This document shows positions 4,981 through 6,165 of a stretch of DNA of 6,165 bases, piece by piece; positions within the stretch are counted from its first letter, which is position 1, and the number at the start of each line of letters is the position of its first letter. The position numbers and the translations under genes were made by a program. The stretch is from a bacterium. GTDB lineage: Bacteria > Ratteibacteria > UBA8468 > B48-G9 > JAFGKM01. The notes under the pieces were generated by a model, which did no database searches, had not been told where the DNA came from, and saw only the letters and a program-made list of their open reading frames with translations. Where the stretch lies: positions 1 through 6,165 of the forward strand of contig JALNXB010000086.1 of the NCBI GenBank assembly GCA_023230585.1, read 5' to 3'.

Positions 4981-6165
4981 ATGAAAACAAATTGGACACT
5001 ACAAGGAATAGTAATATTCTTTCTTTACACGCTTCTTGGCACATTATGCTTCGCTCTGCCAGAGCCAGAAGGGTTTCCTACAGGATGGAGACTTAACCCC
5101 AGCGGAACTACTGCATATACAAAAGAGTTTAAGATTATAGAAAACCCTACAGATGCCTACAAAGGCAAAAGATATGCTTATATAAAGGGGCATCTTGTGA
5201 CAAACAATCTCATATACGTTGCCGAGGATGACCAGTTGATCATAAGTTTTTACGCAAAAGACCCCGAAAGAAAAGATGTAAGCGTACAGATTTACGCTTA
5301 TGAACTTAATAAACAAGGGCGCTTAACTGCACCCGCCCAACTGACTGTGGTAACGAAAAAAACTGGCACTGAATGGACTAAGATTGAAGGAAATATAACC
5401 ATACCTAAAAAAGTTGCGAATAAAAGAATTAATGCAGTAAAGGTTGCGTTAATAAGCAGAACTGGTGCTTTTGTGGATTATGCACATATAACACATATAC
5501 AAACCCCCGAATGGAAAAACTATCAGGATGCTTCCCTAAATGCAGGCAGACAGGAAGCAGAAGGAGATTTTTCGAATGCTCTCAAGGCTTATACTGAAGC
5601 AGTTAAACTTGCAAACACAGAAGAAGAAAAAAAAGAGGCTACATTAAAAGCAAACGAAGTAGAAAAACGTTTAAAGAGAAGTATGGGCAAAACATTCATT
5701 GAAGATATTTTTGGGAGAGCTGATGTTTTCTTGCAAAAAGGCAATTATACAGAAGCACGTAAGGAATACGAGAAAATAAAGGAACTAAAGGAGGTAGATT
5801 ACAGCATACCTCTGGCTCTTTTCAATATTGCAGAAAGTTACCGCCTACAGAAGGATTATGCAAACACACACAAAACATTCAACCAAATTTTCACTACCCC
5901 AGGACTCACCAAATACTATCATATATATGGACTATTTAGAGAGGCGGAAGTATATATTGAGCAGAAAAATTACAATAAAGCACGACAATTGTATCAACAG
6001 ATTATAAGTAAAGAAGGTGCCTTAGAGCACCATATACTCAAAGCCCGTCTTTACACAGGAGATACATACAGGGCGAGACGGCAGTATCGTAAAGCAACTG
6101 ATATTTACACTACTCTTCTTAGAGAGCAGGAAACATCAGACTTTCCTAACGAAAGTTTTAGGGTA
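4981..6165 (+). CDS. Exported protein with N-terminal carbohydrate-binding-like beta-sandwich and TPR repeats (3' partial)
   Basis: The frame is open from ATG 4981 to the window edge (395 codons, no stop), so the C-terminus is missing. Residues 1-25 form a signal peptide with a hydrophobic core (GIVIFFLYTLLG) and a likely cleavage after Ala25 (LCFA-LPEP); Cys23 is not in a lipobox. Residues about 33-172 are rich in beta strands, with the pattern GWRLNPSG...KGKRYAYIKG...LIISFYAKD...WTKIEGNITIP, as in CBM4/9-type jelly-roll domains. From about 180 the protein turns helical with TPR units: 187-210 (EAEGDFSNALKAYTEAVKL), 239-270 (KGNYTEARKEYEKI), 276-306, 316-345 (QKNYNKARQLYQQI) and 353-384. TPRs act as protein-binding scaffolds, so the protein probably ties a sugar-bound surface or substrate to a partner. 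It has its own promoter and lies 776 bases after the prepilins. The fold calls are fairly sure; the function is unknown. Confidence 0.85.
   Translation, partial: MKTNWTLQGIVIFFLYTLLGTLCFALPEPEGFPTGWRLNPSGTTAYTKEFKIIENPTDAYKGKRYAYIKGHLVTNNLIYVAEDDQLIISFYAKDPERKDVSVQIYAYELNKQGRLTAPAQLTVVTKKTGTEWTKIEGNITIPKKVANKRINAVKVALISRTGAFVDYAHITHIQTPEWKNYQDASLNAGRQEAEGDFSNALKAYTEAVKLANTEEEKKEATLKANEVEKRLKRSMGKTFIEDIFGRADVFLQKGNYTEARKEYEKIKELKEVDYSIPLALFNIAESYRLQKDYANTHKTFNQIFTTPGLTKYYHIYGLFREAEVYIEQKNYNKARQLYQQIISKEGALEHHILKARLYTGDTYRARRQYRKATDIYTTLLREQETSDFPNESFRV

Overview
The window carries four same-strand genes and one 776-base gene-free stretch. The genes encode an exported-type polysaccharide-active enzyme, two type II secretion/pilin-like prepilins, and an exported carbohydrate-binding/TPR protein. 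The first gene enters from upstream and the last runs off the right edge. The base composition is AT-leaning. The combination of a beta-helix glycoside hydrolase with a CBM9-like tail and short prepilins with an H-X9-DG tail motif is typical of the PVC group and nearby uncultured phyla (Lentisphaerota, Planctomycetota, Omnitrophota and similar). That placement is inferred from gene style only; no rRNA or marker gene is present.

Layout. 1-2559: C-terminal 852 residues of a right-handed beta-helix protein of the GH141-like type, ending in a CBM9-like domain. A near-consensus promoter overlaps its last codons (2546-2574). 2633-3397 and 3491-4204: two paralogous prepilins with class III signal peptides, diverged bodies and nearly identical leaders. 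4205-4980: no gene; a hairpin-dense, purine-rich stretch (about 4230-4680) followed by an AT-rich promoter region. It holds two copies of one small palindromic repeat in opposite orientation with compensatory stem changes, a perfect 12-bp hairpin with a short T-run, and several smaller hairpins. 4981-6165: start of a secreted protein with an N-terminal beta-sandwich, probably sugar-binding, followed by TPR repeats.

How it may work together (inference): the beta-helix enzyme and the TPR/beta-sandwich protein look like cell-envelope or extracellular parts of a polysaccharide-use system. The two prepilins would be inner-membrane-processed, surface or secretion-related partners. The strongest unexplained signal is a 38-bp stretch shared exactly by the two prepilin genes, including every synonymous site over 12 codons, bounded on both sides by codons that have diverged at nearly every synonymous position. 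The second is the covarying pair of palindromes in the intergenic region.
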